Source of the DNA: Kibdelosporangium persicum
Lineage (GTDB): Bacteria; Actinomycetota; Actinomycetes; Mycobacteriales; Pseudonocardiaceae
DNA length: 64,000 nucleotides
NCBI RefSeq assembly: GCF_013280595.1
Contig: NZ_JAAATY010000001.1
Span: 873,987 to 937,986 of the forward strand
Direction: 5' to 3'
Shown: in pieces, positions 8,980 to 17,788 of the stretch
How positions within the stretch are numbered: the first letter of the stretch is position 1
Layout: every line of letters begins with the position of its first letter
Made by a program: the position numbers and the translations under genes
Notes under the pieces: model-generated
The model's database searches: none
The model's input: the letters and a program-made list of their open reading frames with translations, nothing else
What the model was told of the DNA's origin: nothing

Positions 8980-9215
8980 GAGAGAGGAGGTGGTCCAAAG
9001 TTGTATACCAACAGGACACGTGAGGTGGCTGTCCGCTAAGGACCACCATCAGGCTCAGCCGGCCGGCGAACACGGCAGACGCTGGTCATCCAGCGCCGTG
9101 ACGCGGGCGTGTGGTCGGCGAATCCACAGCAGCCACCGGCCCTCGGGGTTTCCGGGAACGTCCAATCCCGGACCTTGTGCTCAGCACAAGGAGTCGCCCC
9201 GGGGGCTCTTTCCCT
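8980..9215 (+). ncRNA. Candidate structured RNA/attenuator leader between nei and pyrD
   Basis: Three elements are visible. First, AGGAGG (8985-8990) stands before a 12-codon ORF, and GGTGGTCC (8989-8996), overlapping it, is exactly complementary to GGACCACC (9040-9047), which begins at the base after the ORF's stop. Second, within the ORF, GGACA and TGTCC can pair. Third, further down, GCCCTCGGGG (9139-9148) pairs with CCCCGGGGGC (9197-9206), enclosing two hairpins (TCCGGGA/TCCCGGA and CTTGTGC/GCACAAG), a three-way junction followed by TCTTTCCCT. This reads like a translated leader feeding a terminator. Its Rfam class, if any, is not recognised here. Confidence 0.5.
9001..9039 (+). CDS. Putative 12-residue leader peptide (TTG start)
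   Basis: TTG followed by codons for YTNRTREVAVR and TAA, preceded by AGGAGG ten bases upstream. The strong ribosome binding site and its exact downstream complement suggest that translating this ORF controls RNA folding. An alternative GTG start inside the Shine-Dalgarno region cannot be excluded. Whether the peptide accumulates is unknown. Confidence 0.4.
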   Translation: MYTNRTREVAVR

Positions 9216-9232
9216 GTCCGGGCCTTGCCGTA

Positions 9233-9247
9233 CGAACGGTCCGTTCG
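9233..9247. promoter_or_regulatory. Perfect 15-bp palindrome upstream of pyrD
   Basis: CGAACGG-T-CCGTTCG is a perfect palindrome of the kind bound by TetR-like dimers. It lies after the leader terminator and 270 bases before pyrD. A role as operator is inference. Confidence 0.3.
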
Positions 9248-9519
9248 CGAATCCAGTTGTCCGCAACCCGCCAGTAACCCCTGTGACCAGGCCTTATCGC
9301 CGGTAGACTGGGCTCGGGGTCGCCCCCCGGGAGTGGTGGGGGCATGTCTGACGCTGGTGTGGCGTAATTCTGTCTCTGGCCGGTCATGCGGCTGTTGTGG
9401 TGTGTATCTCTCTTCGCGCTGGGCGTCGATTCCTCTTGCCAGGGCTGGGCGTTCGGGCACCTCAGAGGCTTGGCTGAGGCGATTCGGCGATCGCGGGGTC
9501 CGCAAGGCAGCATGTAGGC
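9248..9519. other. Intergenic stretch before pyrD
   Basis: No gene is supported here. A possible -10 element TAGACT lies at about 9304-9309, and a G/C-rich hairpin (GGGGTCGCCCCC with GTGGGGGC) follows. Nothing else was recognised. Confidence 0.35.
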
Positions 9520-10548
9520 GTGTACAAGCTGATTCGACGGGCGCTTTTCCGGTTCGGCGGCGGGGACGCGGAGGTCGCGCACCACCGGACCACCGCGATC
9601 CTCGCGAAGGCGGCGCCGGTGCTCGCGCCGTTGGGGCGCGTGCTGAGCGTCGAGGCGCCGGTGACGGTGTTCGGTGTGCGGTTCCCCAACCCGGTGGGGC
9701 TGGCCGCCGGGATGGACAAGGACGGCGCCGCGCTGCATGCCTGGCCCGCGTTGGGGTTCGGGTTCGTCGAAGTCGGTACGGTCACCGCGATCGCGCAGCC
9801 GGGCAATCCCAAGCCGAGGCTGTTCCGGTTGCCGGACAGCGAAGCCGTGATCAACCGGATGGGCTTCAACAACGCGGGCGCCGAAGCCCTGGCCCTGCGG
9901 CTGGCCGCGGGCCGCAAACCCCAGGTGCCGTTGGGGATCAGCATCGGCAAGTCCAAGGTCGTGCCGGTCGAGCAGGCCGTCGAGGACTACCGGAAGTCGT
10001 TGCGCGCGCTCTACCCGTACGGCGACTACTTCGCCGTGAACGTCAGTTCTCCCAACACTCCTGGGCTGCGTGGCCTGCAGGACCGCAAGGCGCTGAGCGA
10101 ACTGCTCGCCGAACTGACGTTGGAGTGCAGGGCATTGGCCGAACGGGACAGGTCGAAGCCGAGGCCGCTGCTGGTGAAGATCGCGCCGGACCTGACCGAC
10201 GACGCGATCGGGGAAGTCCTCGAGGTCTGCGACGAACACGGTGTCAGCGGCGTGATGGCGACGAACACGACCCTCAGCCGGGACGGGCTGGCGCCCACCG
10301 ACCAGCACCTGGCCGGTGAGGCAGGCGGGCTCAGCGGGCGGCCGTTGACCGTGCGGGCTCGTGAAGTGGTGTCGTTCGTGCACAAGCAGACCGATGGACA
10401 GCTGCCGGTCATCGGCGTCGGCGGAATTCTCGACACGGACGACGCGGCGCGGATGTTCGACGCGGGCGCGAGCCTGGTCCAGCTGTACACCGGATTCATC
10501 TATCGCGGCCCTGGTCTGGTGCGCCGGATCAGCCAGTCGCGTAGGTGA
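9520..10548 (+). CDS. pyrD: Dihydroorotate dehydrogenase (quinone), class 2
   Basis: A 342-residue protein. It oxidises dihydroorotate to orotate in UMP synthesis, passing electrons to membrane quinone. The N-terminal amphipathic extension ([14 protein letters not shown]) is typical of class 2. FMN and substrate motifs include [23 protein letters not shown], the catalytic-Ser region [19 protein letters not shown], and the phosphate loop GVGGI with [10 protein letters not shown]. The GTG start fits the family. It is convergent with a uracil-type permease. Confidence 0.95.
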   Translation: MYKLIRRALFRFGGGDAEVAHHRTTAILAKAAPVLAPLGRVLSVEAPVTVFGVRFPNPVGLAAGMDKDGAALHAWPALGFGFVEVGTVTAIAQPGNPKPRLFRLPDSEAVINRMGFNNAGAEALALRLAAGRKPQVPLGISIGKSKVVPVEQAVEDYRKSLRALYPYGDYFAVNVSSPNTPGLRGLQDRKALSELLAELTLECRALAERDRSKPRPLLVKIAPDLTDDAIGEVLEVCDEHGVSGVMATNTTLSRDGLAPTDQHLAGEAGGLSGRPLTVRAREVVSFVHKQTDGQLPVIGVGGILDTDDAARMFDAGASLVQLYTGFIYRGPGLVRRISQSRR

Positions 10549-10561
10549 CCGTACGTGCGGA

Positions 10562-10604
10562 AAGTTCACCCGTTCGTGGCCCGATCATACGATCAGGTGA
10601 ACTT
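10562..10604. terminator. Inverted repeat between pyrD and the permease
   Basis: AAGTTCACC (10562-10570) and GGTGAACTT (10596-10604) form a perfect 9-bp inverted repeat; the right arm is the last permease codons and the spacer holds a second small symmetry (GATC-ATAC-GATC). It could end transcription from both sides, but there is no T-run. Confidence 0.4.
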
Positions 10605-11864
10605 CGGTCCTTGGTTGTCCCGTCGTGCCCTCAGCCGCCGTACTACCGGATAGAGGACCACGATCACGACCGAGCCCCACGCGACACCGTGCAGCTCCAA
10701 GCCCCAGATCGAGACGGTCAGGTCGCCGACCCCGGCCAGCACCGCGGCACCGGCGATCATCAGCGTGACCGGACTGGCCAGGTCCACCTTGGCCTGCGAC
10801 CAGATCCGCACGCCCAGCATGCCGAGCAACCCGAACAGGCCGATGCCCAGTCCGCCGACCACGCCGGGCGGCATGGTGTCGATCAGCGCGGCGACCTTGG
10901 GAACGAACGCCAGCAGCACAGCACAGACCGCGGCCATCGCGCACGCCGCCGTGGACAGGACCTTCGTCGCGGCCATGAGGCCGGTGTTCGCCGGATAAGC
11001 CGTGGTCCCCGTGCCGCCGAGGCCACCGGCGAGTGCCGTGGAGATGCCGTTGGCGATCAGTGCGTCACCGATGCTCGGGTCCAGATCCTGCCCGCTGATC
11101 GCCGAGACCGCCTTGACGTGTGCCACGATCTCGGCCACCAGCACCAGGACAACGGGCACCGACAGGACCATCACCGACGGCAGCAGTTCGGGAGTGTGGA
11201 ACTGCGGCACGCCGACCCACGGCGCGTTGATCAACGCGTCGATCTTCGCCGGCTCGATCCGCCCGGTCACGATCGCGACGAACCAGCCGACAGCCACGCC
11301 GACCAGCACAGACAGCCGGGCCAGCAATCCGCGTGCCAGCACGAGGCACAACAGGATGACGCCGATCGTGATCGCGCCGATCCCCGGCTGGGCCTCGAAC
11401 GGGCGGACGGCGTGCGGCGCCATGCTCAGCCCGATCAGCAGCACGAGCCCGCCGGTCACGACCGGCGGCAGGACCGATTCCAGCAGGCGCACGCCCAGCG
11501 CCTTCACGGCGATGCCGAACACGATCAGGATGCCGCCCGCCACGACGACCGCACCCAGCTGCGCCGCGACCCCGTGTTGCTTGGCCGCGATGAGCGGCGC
11601 CATGAACGCGAAGGACGAGCCCAGGTAGCCGGGCACGCGGTTACGGGTGATGACGAGGAAGACGATCGTGCCGACGCCGGAGAACAGCAGAGTGGTCGTC
11701 GGCGGCAGCCCGACGGCGGCCGGGACGAGGATCGTCGCGCTGATCATCGCGGCGACGTGTTGCGCGCCGAACCCGGCCATCACCGGCCAGCTGAGTCGCT
11801 CGCGGGCGCCGATCAGCTCACCGTCGCGTACCCGGCGTCCATCGCCGTGTACGGACCACAGCAT
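10593..11864 (-). CDS. NCS2-family nucleobase permease, probably uracil
   Basis: A 423-residue protein with about 12-14 membrane helices. Family motifs are FGAQHVAAMISATILVP in helix 1, EIVAHVKAVS (the UraA-like Glu-His region) and GGTGTTAYPANTGLMAATKV (the second substrate loop). NCS2 proteins import uracil or xanthine with protons; the UraA-like motifs and the pyrD neighbour favour uracil. The ATG at 11864 is preceded by AAGGGA. The open frame continues upstream through palindrome copy 2, but that part is not protein-like and was not used. Confidence 0.88.
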   Translation of the reverse strand: MLWSVHGDGRRVRDGELIGARERLSWPVMAGFGAQHVAAMISATILVPAAVGLPPTTTLLFSGVGTIVFLVITRNRVPGYLGSSFAFMAPLIAAKQHGVAAQLGAVVVAGGILIVFGIAVKALGVRLLESVLPPVVTGGLVLLIGLSMAPHAVRPFEAQPGIGAITIGVILLCLVLARGLLARLSVLVGVAVGWFVAIVTGRIEPAKIDALINAPWVGVPQFHTPELLPSVMVLSVPVVLVLVAEIVAHVKAVSAISGQDLDPSIGDALIANGISTALAGGLGGTGTTAYPANTGLMAATKVLSTAACAMAAVCAVLLAFVPKVAALIDTMPPGVVGGLGIGLFGLLGMLGVRIWSQAKVDLASPVTLMIAGAAVLAGVGDLTVSIWGLELHGVAWGSVVIVVLYPVVRRLRARRDNQGPKFT

Positions 11865-11985
11865 CACCGTCGAGTCCCTTCCCCGCTGAACCTTGCGGGA
11901 ATCCTGCCACGTCAGGTAGCCGACGATGCTATGTGACCCTCCTGTTATCACACGTTTGCCGTAACGACCTGGCCCCAAGATGCCA

Positions 11986-12035
11986 CCTCGTGAGTGTTTA
12001 TCAGGGTTAGAACACCGATAAACACTCACGAGGGG
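11986..12035 (+). repeat. 50-bp palindromic repeat, copy 2 of 7
   Basis: CCTCGTGAGTGTTTATC, a centre with GGGTTAGAACACC, and GATAAACACTCACGAGGGG. It lies 3' of pspM and 5' of the permease, both on the minus strand, at the end of the clgR-pspA-pspM block. Confidence 0.9.
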
Positions 12036-12060
12036 TGCGCTGGTCAAGCGGTGACGGTCG

Positions 12061-12843
12061 TCAGGGGAAGATCTCGCGCAGGGCCACTGCCAGGCCGTGC
12101 AGGCGGTCGGTGGCGTCGGTGAGGGCGTAGTTGTCCGGGCCGCCGGAGGAGCTGGCGGCGACGAGGCGGCCGGCGGCGGCGATGAGGGCGCCGTAGCCTT
12201 CGAGGCCCTCGTCGAGTTGGGCACGGAGCCGCACGACACCGTCGGACAGGGCTGCGCGGTCGGCGGCTGGGGCCATGTCGCGGGCGCGTTCGACGGCCTG
12301 GAGTTCGGCGGCGACCTCGCGCAGGGCACTGGCGGCTTCGGCGCCGGTGGCGCGGGCCTGTTCGACGGAGTCCGCGGGGACGGTGCTTCGGGGCGAGCTG
12401 AGCTGGCGGAGTAAGTCGGCCAGCACGCGTTCGGCGTCGGCCAGGCGTTCCATGGGTTCGCGGGCGGCCGACCGGGCCGGGGGAAGGGCGGTGGGAACCG
12501 CGGTGGGAACCGGTGCCTTGTTCAGACGGCGGAGGCGACCGCCGGAACGGACGCCGAGAGCCAGCGAACCCAGCGCGAAGACGCCGATCACCGCGCCGGC
12601 CAGCAGGGCCTCGAAGCCCGCCGTCCCGGTCGCGATCACCGCGCCGACCACGCCGAGCAGCAGGCCGAGGAAGATGAAGATCCACATCGCCGCGGCGGCG
12701 CGTTTTTTCCTGCGCTCGTGTTTGGCCGCCGGGTCGGTGTAGCGGGCCAGATGGGCGCGCACCTGGTCGGCGACCGGGCCGCGTAGCTGCTTCTCCACCA
12801 GCTGGCGAAGTTCCACGAAATCGCCTCTACGCGGCCTGTCCAC
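12061..12843 (-). CDS. pspM: PspM, phage-shock envelope-stress membrane protein
   Basis: A 260-residue protein. A soluble N-terminus (residues 1-48) ends in a basic stretch (HERRKKRAAAA), followed by two adjacent membrane helices (about 52-98) and a mostly helical C-terminal half (about 120-260). It is identified mainly by position directly after pspA, as in the M. tuberculosis clgR-pspA-Rv2743c(pspM) operon, and by the matching topology. There PspM is part of the membrane arm of the PspA response. The GTG start has AAGGA upstream and lies 21 bases after pspA. Confidence 0.78.
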   Translation of the reverse strand: MDRPRRGDFVELRQLVEKQLRGPVADQVRAHLARYTDPAAKHERRKKRAAAAMWIFIFLGLLLGVVGAVIATGTAGFEALLAGAVIGVFALGSLALGVRSGGRLRRLNKAPVPTAVPTALPPARSAAREPMERLADAERVLADLLRQLSSPRSTVPADSVEQARATGAEAASALREVAAELQAVERARDMAPAADRAALSDGVVRLRAQLDEGLEGYGALIAAAGRLVAASSSGGPDNYALTDATDRLHGLAVALREIFP

Positions 12844-12864
12844 CGGTCACATCCTTCTGGTCGG

Positions 12865-13707
12865 TCAGTTGCCCTGCGGGTTCGCCCGCTGTTCCTGCGC
12901 CACCCGCTGCTGGATCTCGGCCTGAATGTTGGCCGCGGGCGCCGCCGCCGCTCCCTGCTGCTGGCCGCTGGTCACCTGCTTGGAGCCACCGGCCATCGAG
13001 GCGCGGATCTGCTCCAGCCGGGACTGGCCGGCCATCTCCGTGGTGGACGCCTGGACCTCCATCATCCGGCCCTGCACCGAGTTCTGCGCCAGCTCGGCCG
13101 CACCGAGGGCGGTGGTGTACCGCTTCTCGATCTTGTCGCGGACCTCCTCCAGCGACGGCGTGTTGCCGGGCGCGGCCAGCTCGCTCATCTGGTTGAGCGA
13201 CTTGGAGACCTGCTCCTGCATCTTGGCCTGCTCGAGCTGGCTGAGCAGCTTGGTCCGCTCGGCGAGCTTCTGCTGCAGCACCATCGCGTTGCGCTCGACC
13301 GCCTGCTTGGCCTGCGCGGCCGCCTGCAGCGACTGGTCGTGCAACGTCTTGAGGTCCTCGATGCCCTGCTCGGCGGTGACCAGCTGGGTCGCGAAGGACT
13401 GCGCGGCCTGCTCGAACTGGGTGGCCTTGGCGTCGTCGCCCTTGGCCCGCGCCTCGTCGGCGAGCACGAGCGCCTGCCGGGCCGAGGCCTGCAGCTTCTC
13501 CACCTCACCGAGCTGGCGGTTGAGCTTCATCTCCAGCTGACGCTGGTTGCCGATCACAGCGGCGGCCTGCTGCGAGAGGGCCTGGTGCTGGCGCTGCGCC
13601 TCCTCGATGGCCTGCTGGATCTGTACCTTCGGGTCGGCGTGCTCGTCGATCTTGGACGAGAACGACGCCATGAGATACTTCCAGAACTTCACAAAAGGGT
13701 TGGCCAT
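12865..13707 (-). CDS. pspA: PspA/IM30-family membrane-stress protein
   Basis: A 280-residue protein. The amphipathic N-terminal helix ([20 protein letters not shown]) binds stressed membrane; long coiled-coil helices span about 25-220, with a Gln/Ala-rich tail. PspA oligomers stabilise the membrane and modulate the regulator. GGAGGAG precedes the ATG. It follows clgR, but a hairpin and a candidate ClgR site lie between them, so pspA may also have its own promoter. Confidence 0.93.
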   Translation of the reverse strand: MANPFVKFWKYLMASFSSKIDEHADPKVQIQQAIEEAQRQHQALSQQAAAVIGNQRQLEMKLNRQLGEVEKLQASARQALVLADEARAKGDDAKATQFEQAAQSFATQLVTAEQGIEDLKTLHDQSLQAAAQAKQAVERNAMVLQQKLAERTKLLSQLEQAKMQEQVSKSLNQMSELAAPGNTPSLEEVRDKIEKRYTTALGAAELAQNSVQGRMMEVQASTTEMAGQSRLEQIRASMAGGSKQVTSGQQQGAAAAPAANIQAEIQQRVAQEQRANPQGN

Positions 13708-13891
13708 CTCCTCCGCCTGCCTTCTTGCGTACTACGGCTGCCCACAGGCAACGACCCGGGTACCTGTCCGGGTTCCATCGTGTCAGGTGCGCGATTGTCG
13801 TTCCACCGGGCCCAGGGGTAAATCAGGGATGGCCCTGATCGTTATCCGAGCCTCCCCCTACCGAACTTATCCCGCCCACGGCACCCGTAAC

Positions 13892-13902
13892 CGCGGTTTG
13901 CG
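13892..13902. promoter_or_regulatory. Candidate ClgR operator upstream of pspA
   Basis: CGC-GGTTT-GCG fits the CGC-N5-GCG core described for ClgR sites in corynebacteria and streptomycetes. It lies 185 bases before the pspA start. The motif is short and GC-rich, so a chance match is possible. Confidence 0.35.
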
Positions 13903-13920
13903 GCAATCGATCAGACAGCG

Positions 13921-13949
13921 AGAGCCGGCCGGGAATCCCGGCCGGCTCT
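13921..13949 (-). terminator. Hairpin after clgR
   Basis: AGAGCCGGCCGGGA-A-TCCCGGCCGGCTCT is a perfect 14-bp stem starting 13 bases after the clgR stop. On the minus strand the following bases are only moderately T-rich. Confidence 0.6.
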
Positions 13950-13962
13950 CGTGATCGTCCTG

Positions 13963-14493
13963 TTATGCGGCGAACACGCTCGCCCTGGCGATGTCCGGAC
14001 CGATGCGGTGCGACAACGCGGGCTGGATCCGCAGGTCGGACAGGGTCTCGCCGACCACGGTGTCCAGTCCGATGTCACCGGCACCCAGCAGCTCGTCCGG
14101 CACGCCCAGCGAACCGCCGTCCAGCCCGGCCGCGGACATGCTCGCCTCGCCGGCGCCGCCGCCCGAGGTGGCGGGCTCCTTCGAAGCGGGCTGCTCGGAC
14201 TGGCCCGGCTCCAACTGCGCCGACTCCAACTGGGCCGACTCCAGCAGCTTCTCCGGGTCGAGGCCGCTCATGTCGTTGGCGACGTTGTAGAGCAGCTCCG
14301 GCAGCGGCAGCTCGAGCGCGTCGCAGATCGCGGCCAGCAACTCGCTGGACGCCTCCTTCTGCCCACGCTCCACCTCGGAGAGATACCCGAGGCTCACCCG
14401 CGCGGTCCGAGAGACCTCGCGCAGCGTGCGGCGCTGGATCGTGCGGGCATGACGGAGCCGATCACCGATCGCCTCACGCAACAGCACACTCAT
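13963..14493 (-). CDS. clgR: ClgR, XRE-family activator of the Clp/Psp response
   Basis: A 176-residue protein. The Cro/CI helix-turn-helix lies at about 12-66 ([20 protein letters not shown] is the recognition region). A disordered acidic middle follows, with a direct pentapeptide repeat [10 protein letters not shown], and then the conserved tail [16 protein letters not shown]. The protein ends VFAA; a C-terminal Ala-Ala is the known ClpP degradation signal of ClgR in Streptomyces. AAGGGAGG precedes the ATG. ClgR activates clp and pspA-type genes, so a feedback loop with pspA next door is expected. Confidence 0.92.
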   Translation of the reverse strand: MSVLLREAIGDRLRHARTIQRRTLREVSRTARVSLGYLSEVERGQKEASSELLAAICDALELPLPELLYNVANDMSGLDPEKLLESAQLESAQLEPGQSEQPASKEPATSGGGAGEASMSAAGLDGGSLGVPDELLGAGDIGLDTVVGETLSDLRIQPALSHRIGPDIARASVFAA

Positions 14494-14615
14494 CGCGCCT
14501 CCCTTCACCGGCGGGCCCGTGCCGACAACGTTACCGAGACTGGACGACATCACGCACCGAGTTGACACGCCGTACGCCAAGGGCGAACGACTCAGCGTGG
14601 TGGAATGTTCCCCCG

Positions 14616-15119
14616 TCAGGGTGCCGTCCCCCGGCCGGACAGCAGGTCAACCGCCTCGCGGACGCTCGCCGCACGGACTTCGTGCCGATCACCGGCAACA
14701 GTGATCGTCGCCACGTTCACGCCCGTGGGACCCGCCAGGCCGAGGTGGACGGTGCCCGGCGCGACGCCGTCCTGCGGGTCGGGACCGGCCACTCCGGTCA
14801 GCCCGATCCCCCAGGTGGCCGCGCACCGGTCACGTGCGCCGGCCGCCAGCTGGCCGGCCACGTCCGGGTCGACCGCCCCGCGAGCGGCGAGCAAGTCAGG
14901 GTCGACCCCGGCGAGGCCCCATTTGAGGTCGGTCGCGTAGACCACGAAACCGCCACGCACGACGGCGCTGGAGCCCGGCACGGTCGTGAGCACGGCGGTG
15001 AGCAGGCCCGCGGTGAGCGACTCGGCCGTGGCGACCGTTTCGTGACGGTCCCGTAAGCCGGCGATCACCGCGACGAGCTTGTCCTCGGACAGGCCGAGCG
15101 CCGACGCCAGGACGTTCAC
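14616..15119 (-). CDS. cinA: CinA C-terminal domain protein (NMN amidohydrolase, PncC type)
   Basis: A 167-residue protein containing only the C-terminal CinA domain: [13 protein letters not shown] (catalytic Ser/nucleotide site), [17 protein letters not shown] and [11 protein letters not shown]. PncC-type proteins deamidate nicotinamide mononucleotide in pyridine-nucleotide salvage. The COG1058 domain of full-length CinA is absent. Its GTG overlaps the pgsA stop by four bases, making it third in rimO-pgsA-cinA. Confidence 0.9.
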   Translation of the reverse strand: MNVLASALGLSEDKLVAVIAGLRDRHETVATAESLTAGLLTAVLTTVPGSSAVVRGGFVVYATDLKWGLAGVDPDLLAARGAVDPDVAGQLAAGARDRCAATWGIGLTGVAGPDPQDGVAPGTVHLGLAGPTGVNVATITVAGDRHEVRAASVREAVDLLSGRGTAP

Positions 15120-15766
15120 TGTGCCGCTCGCCGCGCCCGGATGCCCTTGGCCCGCAGCCGGAAGGCCCGGACCACGTAGTCGAGTCCGGTCACGACGGTC
15201 AGCCCGACCGCGAGGCCCATCAGCACCCAGTTGACCACGTCGAAGAACGCGGGCAACGGCGCGAGGAAGAACCCGATCGCGATGATCTGGGCGAGTGTCT
15301 TGGCCTTGCCGCCCGGGCTGGCCGGGATCACGCCGTACCGGATCACCCAGAAGCGCAGCAGGGTCACGCCGATCTCCCGGGCGGCGATCACGATGGTCAC
15401 CCACCACGGCAGTTCGCCGAGGATGCTCAGGCCGAACAGGGCGGCGCCGGTGAGCGCCTTGTCGGCGATCGGGTCGGCGATCTTGCCGAAGTCGGTGACC
15501 AGGCCGTGCTTGCGGGCCAGCCAGCCGTCGAGCTGGTCGGTGAACGACGCCACCGCGAAGACGATCGTCGCGGTCAGCCGCCAGCCGAAGGAGTCGCCGC
15601 TGTCGGTGAACAGGGCGATCAGGAACACCGGGACCAGGATCAACCGGCTCACGGTGAGGATGTTGGCGACGTTCACCAACGGCACTGGTCGCACGGGGAC
15701 AACCTCCGCAGCTGGAGGCGGCGGCGCGTGCGTCTCGTGCGACGGATCGGCGGGCGCGGTGCTCAC
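15116..15766 (-). CDS. pgsA: CDP-alcohol phosphatidyltransferase (PgsA type)
   Basis: A 216-residue protein with about six membrane helices. The CDP-alcohol motif is complete: D-x2-DG-x2-AR in [12 protein letters not shown] and G-x3-D-x3-D in [10 protein letters not shown]. It joins CDP-diacylglycerol and glycerol-3-phosphate in phosphatidylglycerol synthesis, the precursor of cardiolipin. The N-terminus carries about 25 extra Pro/Ala-rich residues. It overlaps rimO upstream and cinA downstream by four bases each. Confidence 0.92.
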   Translation of the reverse strand: MSTAPADPSHETHAPPPPAAEVVPVRPVPLVNVANILTVSRLILVPVFLIALFTDSGDSFGWRLTATIVFAVASFTDQLDGWLARKHGLVTDFGKIADPIADKALTGAALFGLSILGELPWWVTIVIAAREIGVTLLRFWVIRYGVIPASPGGKAKTLAQIIAIGFFLAPLPAFFDVVNWVLMGLAVGLTVVTGLDYVVRAFRLRAKGIRARRAAQ

Positions 15767-17157
15767 GGGAGGACCTCGAGGGCACGGACGATCAGGTCCA
15801 CGCCCTCAGCGCCTTCGACACGGCATCGCACGAAGTCACCGACGGCGAGACCGTCGCCGTCCTCGATCACGCATTCGCCGTCGACCTCGGGGGCCTGATG
15901 GGCGGCACGCCCGATCACCTCGTCGTCTGCCTGCTCGACCATGACCACGACCTCGTCGCCGACACGGTCCTCGGCGCGTTCCATGGTCAGCTGCTCGACC
16001 AGAGCGGAGATCCGCGAGACGCGTTCGGCGACCGTGTCCTCGTCGTGTTTGTCGTCGAAGCCCGCGGCCTCGGTGCCCTCCTCGTCGGAGTAGCCGAACA
16101 CGCCGACGGCGTCCATCCGCGCGCCGATCAGGAACCGTTCGAGTTCCCGCAGGTCCTCTTCGGTCTCGCCGGGGAAGCCGACGATCACGTTGGTCCGGAT
16201 GCCCGCGTTGGGCGACAGCGCCCGGATCTGCCCGGTCAGCTTGAGGAAGCTGTCGCAGTCGCCGAACCGGCGCATCCGGCGCAGCACCTTGCCGCTGCCG
16301 TGCTGGAAGGACAGGTCGAAGTAGTCGGCCACGCCCGGTGTCGTGGCGATCGTCTCGACCAGCGCCGGACGGGTCTCGGCGGGCTGCAGGTACGACACGC
16401 GGACCCGTTTGATCCCGTCGACCGCGGCCAGCCTGGGCAGCAGCCTCTCCAGGTGGTCCATGCCCCGGCCGAGGTCCTTGCCGTACGAAGTGGAGTTCTC
16501 GCTGACCAGGAACAGCTCGCGGGCGCCGTGCTCGGCCAGCCACCGTGCCTCGGCGACGATCTCGTCGGGCGTCCGGGACACGAACGCGCCACGGAACGAC
16601 GGGATGGCGCAGAACGTGCACCGCCGGTCACAGCCGGACGCGATCTTCAGCGCGGCGACCGGCGCGTCGTCCAGCCGGGTCCGCATGACCCGCGGGCCCC
16701 AGCCGTGGCCGGGCACGGCCACTTCGCTCTCCTGCCGCCGCACCGGGCTGATCGGCAGCAGCGTGCGGCGGTCGACCGGCACGTGCGACTCGATCTGTTT
16801 GCCGTGCACCACCTCGTCCAGCCGCGCGGCCAGCTCGGGGTACTCGTCGAAGCCCAGGACGGCGGACGCCTCCGGCATGCTGTCGGCGAGCTCCTTGCCG
16901 TAGCGCTCGGCCATGCACCCGACCGCCACCACCTTGGCGCCGGTGTCGGCCGCGGCCAGCAGCGTGTCCACCGAGTCCTTCTTGGCCTGTTCGACGAAGC
17001 CGCAGGTGTTCACCACGATCACCTCGGCGTCGTCCGCCTCGGCCAGCTCCCAGCCGCTGCCGACCAGGCGCCCGGCTAGCTCCTCGGAGTCGACCTCGTT
17101 ACGGGCACAACCGAGGGTGAACATGGCGACGCGCCGCTTCGCGATGGGTGAAGACAC
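15763..17157 (-). CDS. rimO: Ribosomal protein S12 methylthiotransferase
   Basis: A 464-residue protein with three domains: an N-terminal UPF0004 domain with cluster cysteines ([28 protein letters not shown]), a radical-SAM core with [11 protein letters not shown] (CxxxCxxC), and a C-terminal TRAM domain. It adds a methylthio group to an Asp of S12. The GTG at 17157 gives the usual N-terminus ([12 protein letters not shown]) but has no clear Shine-Dalgarno sequence. First gene of rimO-pgsA-cinA, divergent from the acetyltransferase. Confidence 0.94.
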   Translation of the reverse strand: MSSPIAKRRVAMFTLGCARNEVDSEELAGRLVGSGWELAEADDAEVIVVNTCGFVEQAKKDSVDTLLAAADTGAKVVAVGCMAERYGKELADSMPEASAVLGFDEYPELAARLDEVVHGKQIESHVPVDRRTLLPISPVRRQESEVAVPGHGWGPRVMRTRLDDAPVAALKIASGCDRRCTFCAIPSFRGAFVSRTPDEIVAEARWLAEHGARELFLVSENSTSYGKDLGRGMDHLERLLPRLAAVDGIKRVRVSYLQPAETRPALVETIATTPGVADYFDLSFQHGSGKVLRRMRRFGDCDSFLKLTGQIRALSPNAGIRTNVIVGFPGETEEDLRELERFLIGARMDAVGVFGYSDEEGTEAAGFDDKHDEDTVAERVSRISALVEQLTMERAEDRVGDEVVVMVEQADDEVIGRAAHQAPEVDGECVIEDGDGLAVGDFVRCRVEGAEGVDLIVRALEVLP

Positions 17158-17287
17158 CGAATCAGGGTAACCGCCCGGGTGGCATGACTCCGACCACAGT
17201 GCGGGCGCCGGTGTCGTGACGATGGGGCAGTTCACGAAGCTGAGGGCTAGATTGAGGGGAATCGGCAAGGACAACTTGGTTGGTCAG

Positions 17288-17788
17288 GTGAACGACACGA
17301 CGGTTGTGCGGCGCGCCCGCACCACGGATGTCCGGGCGATGAAGACGATCATCGACCGGTACGCGGGCAAGGTCCTGCTGACCAAGCAGCTGGTCACGCT
17401 GTACGAGGACATCCAGGAGTTCTGGGTGGCCGAACAGGACGGCGAGCTGGTCGGCTGCGGCGCGCTGCACGTGCTCTGGGAGGACATCGCCGAGATCCGC
17501 ACGATCGCCGTGCTGCCGCAGGCCCTGGGATACGGCATCGGGCACGCGTTGCTCGAGCGGCTGATCGCGACGGCGAAGGAACTGGGCGTGTCCCGGTTGT
17601 TCGCGTTGACCTTCGAGGTCCGGTTCTTCGAGCGGCACGGGTTCCACCAGATCGAGGGCACGCCGGTCAGCCCCGAGGTGTACGAGGAGATGCGCCGCTC
17701 GCTCGACCAGGGTGTCGCGGAGTTCCTGGACCTGCCCTACGTGAAGCCCAACACCCTCGGCAACAGCCGGATGGTGCTGGAACTCTAG
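17288..17788 (+). CDS. Amino-acid N-acetyltransferase (ArgA-like GNAT, Rv2747 type)
   Basis: A 166-residue protein. The GNAT fold includes EIRTIAVLPQALGYGIGHAL (acetyl-CoA loop) and the ending YVKPNTLGNSRMVLEL. It closely resembles mycobacterial Rv2747, an L-glutamate N-acetyltransferase that can start arginine synthesis without a classical ArgA. Position between rimO/pgsA and ftsK matches the mycobacterial order. The GTG at 17288 is preferred; a start 72 bases upstream adds residues not typical of the family. It shares a CTAG stop with the convergent gene. Confidence 0.88.
   Translation: MNDTTVVRRARTTDVRAMKTIIDRYAGKVLLTKQLVTLYEDIQEFWVAEQDGELVGCGALHVLWEDIAEIRTIAVLPQALGYGIGHALLERLIATAKELGVSRLFALTFEVRFFERHGFHQIEGTPVSPEVYEEMRRSLDQGVAEFLDLPYVKPNTLGNSRMVLEL

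Noticed and set aside
11865-12329. N-terminal extension of the permease through palindrome copy 2
   Set aside because: The extension translates the repeat and part of pspM in another frame; the ATG at 11864 has its own ribosome site and the normal family length.
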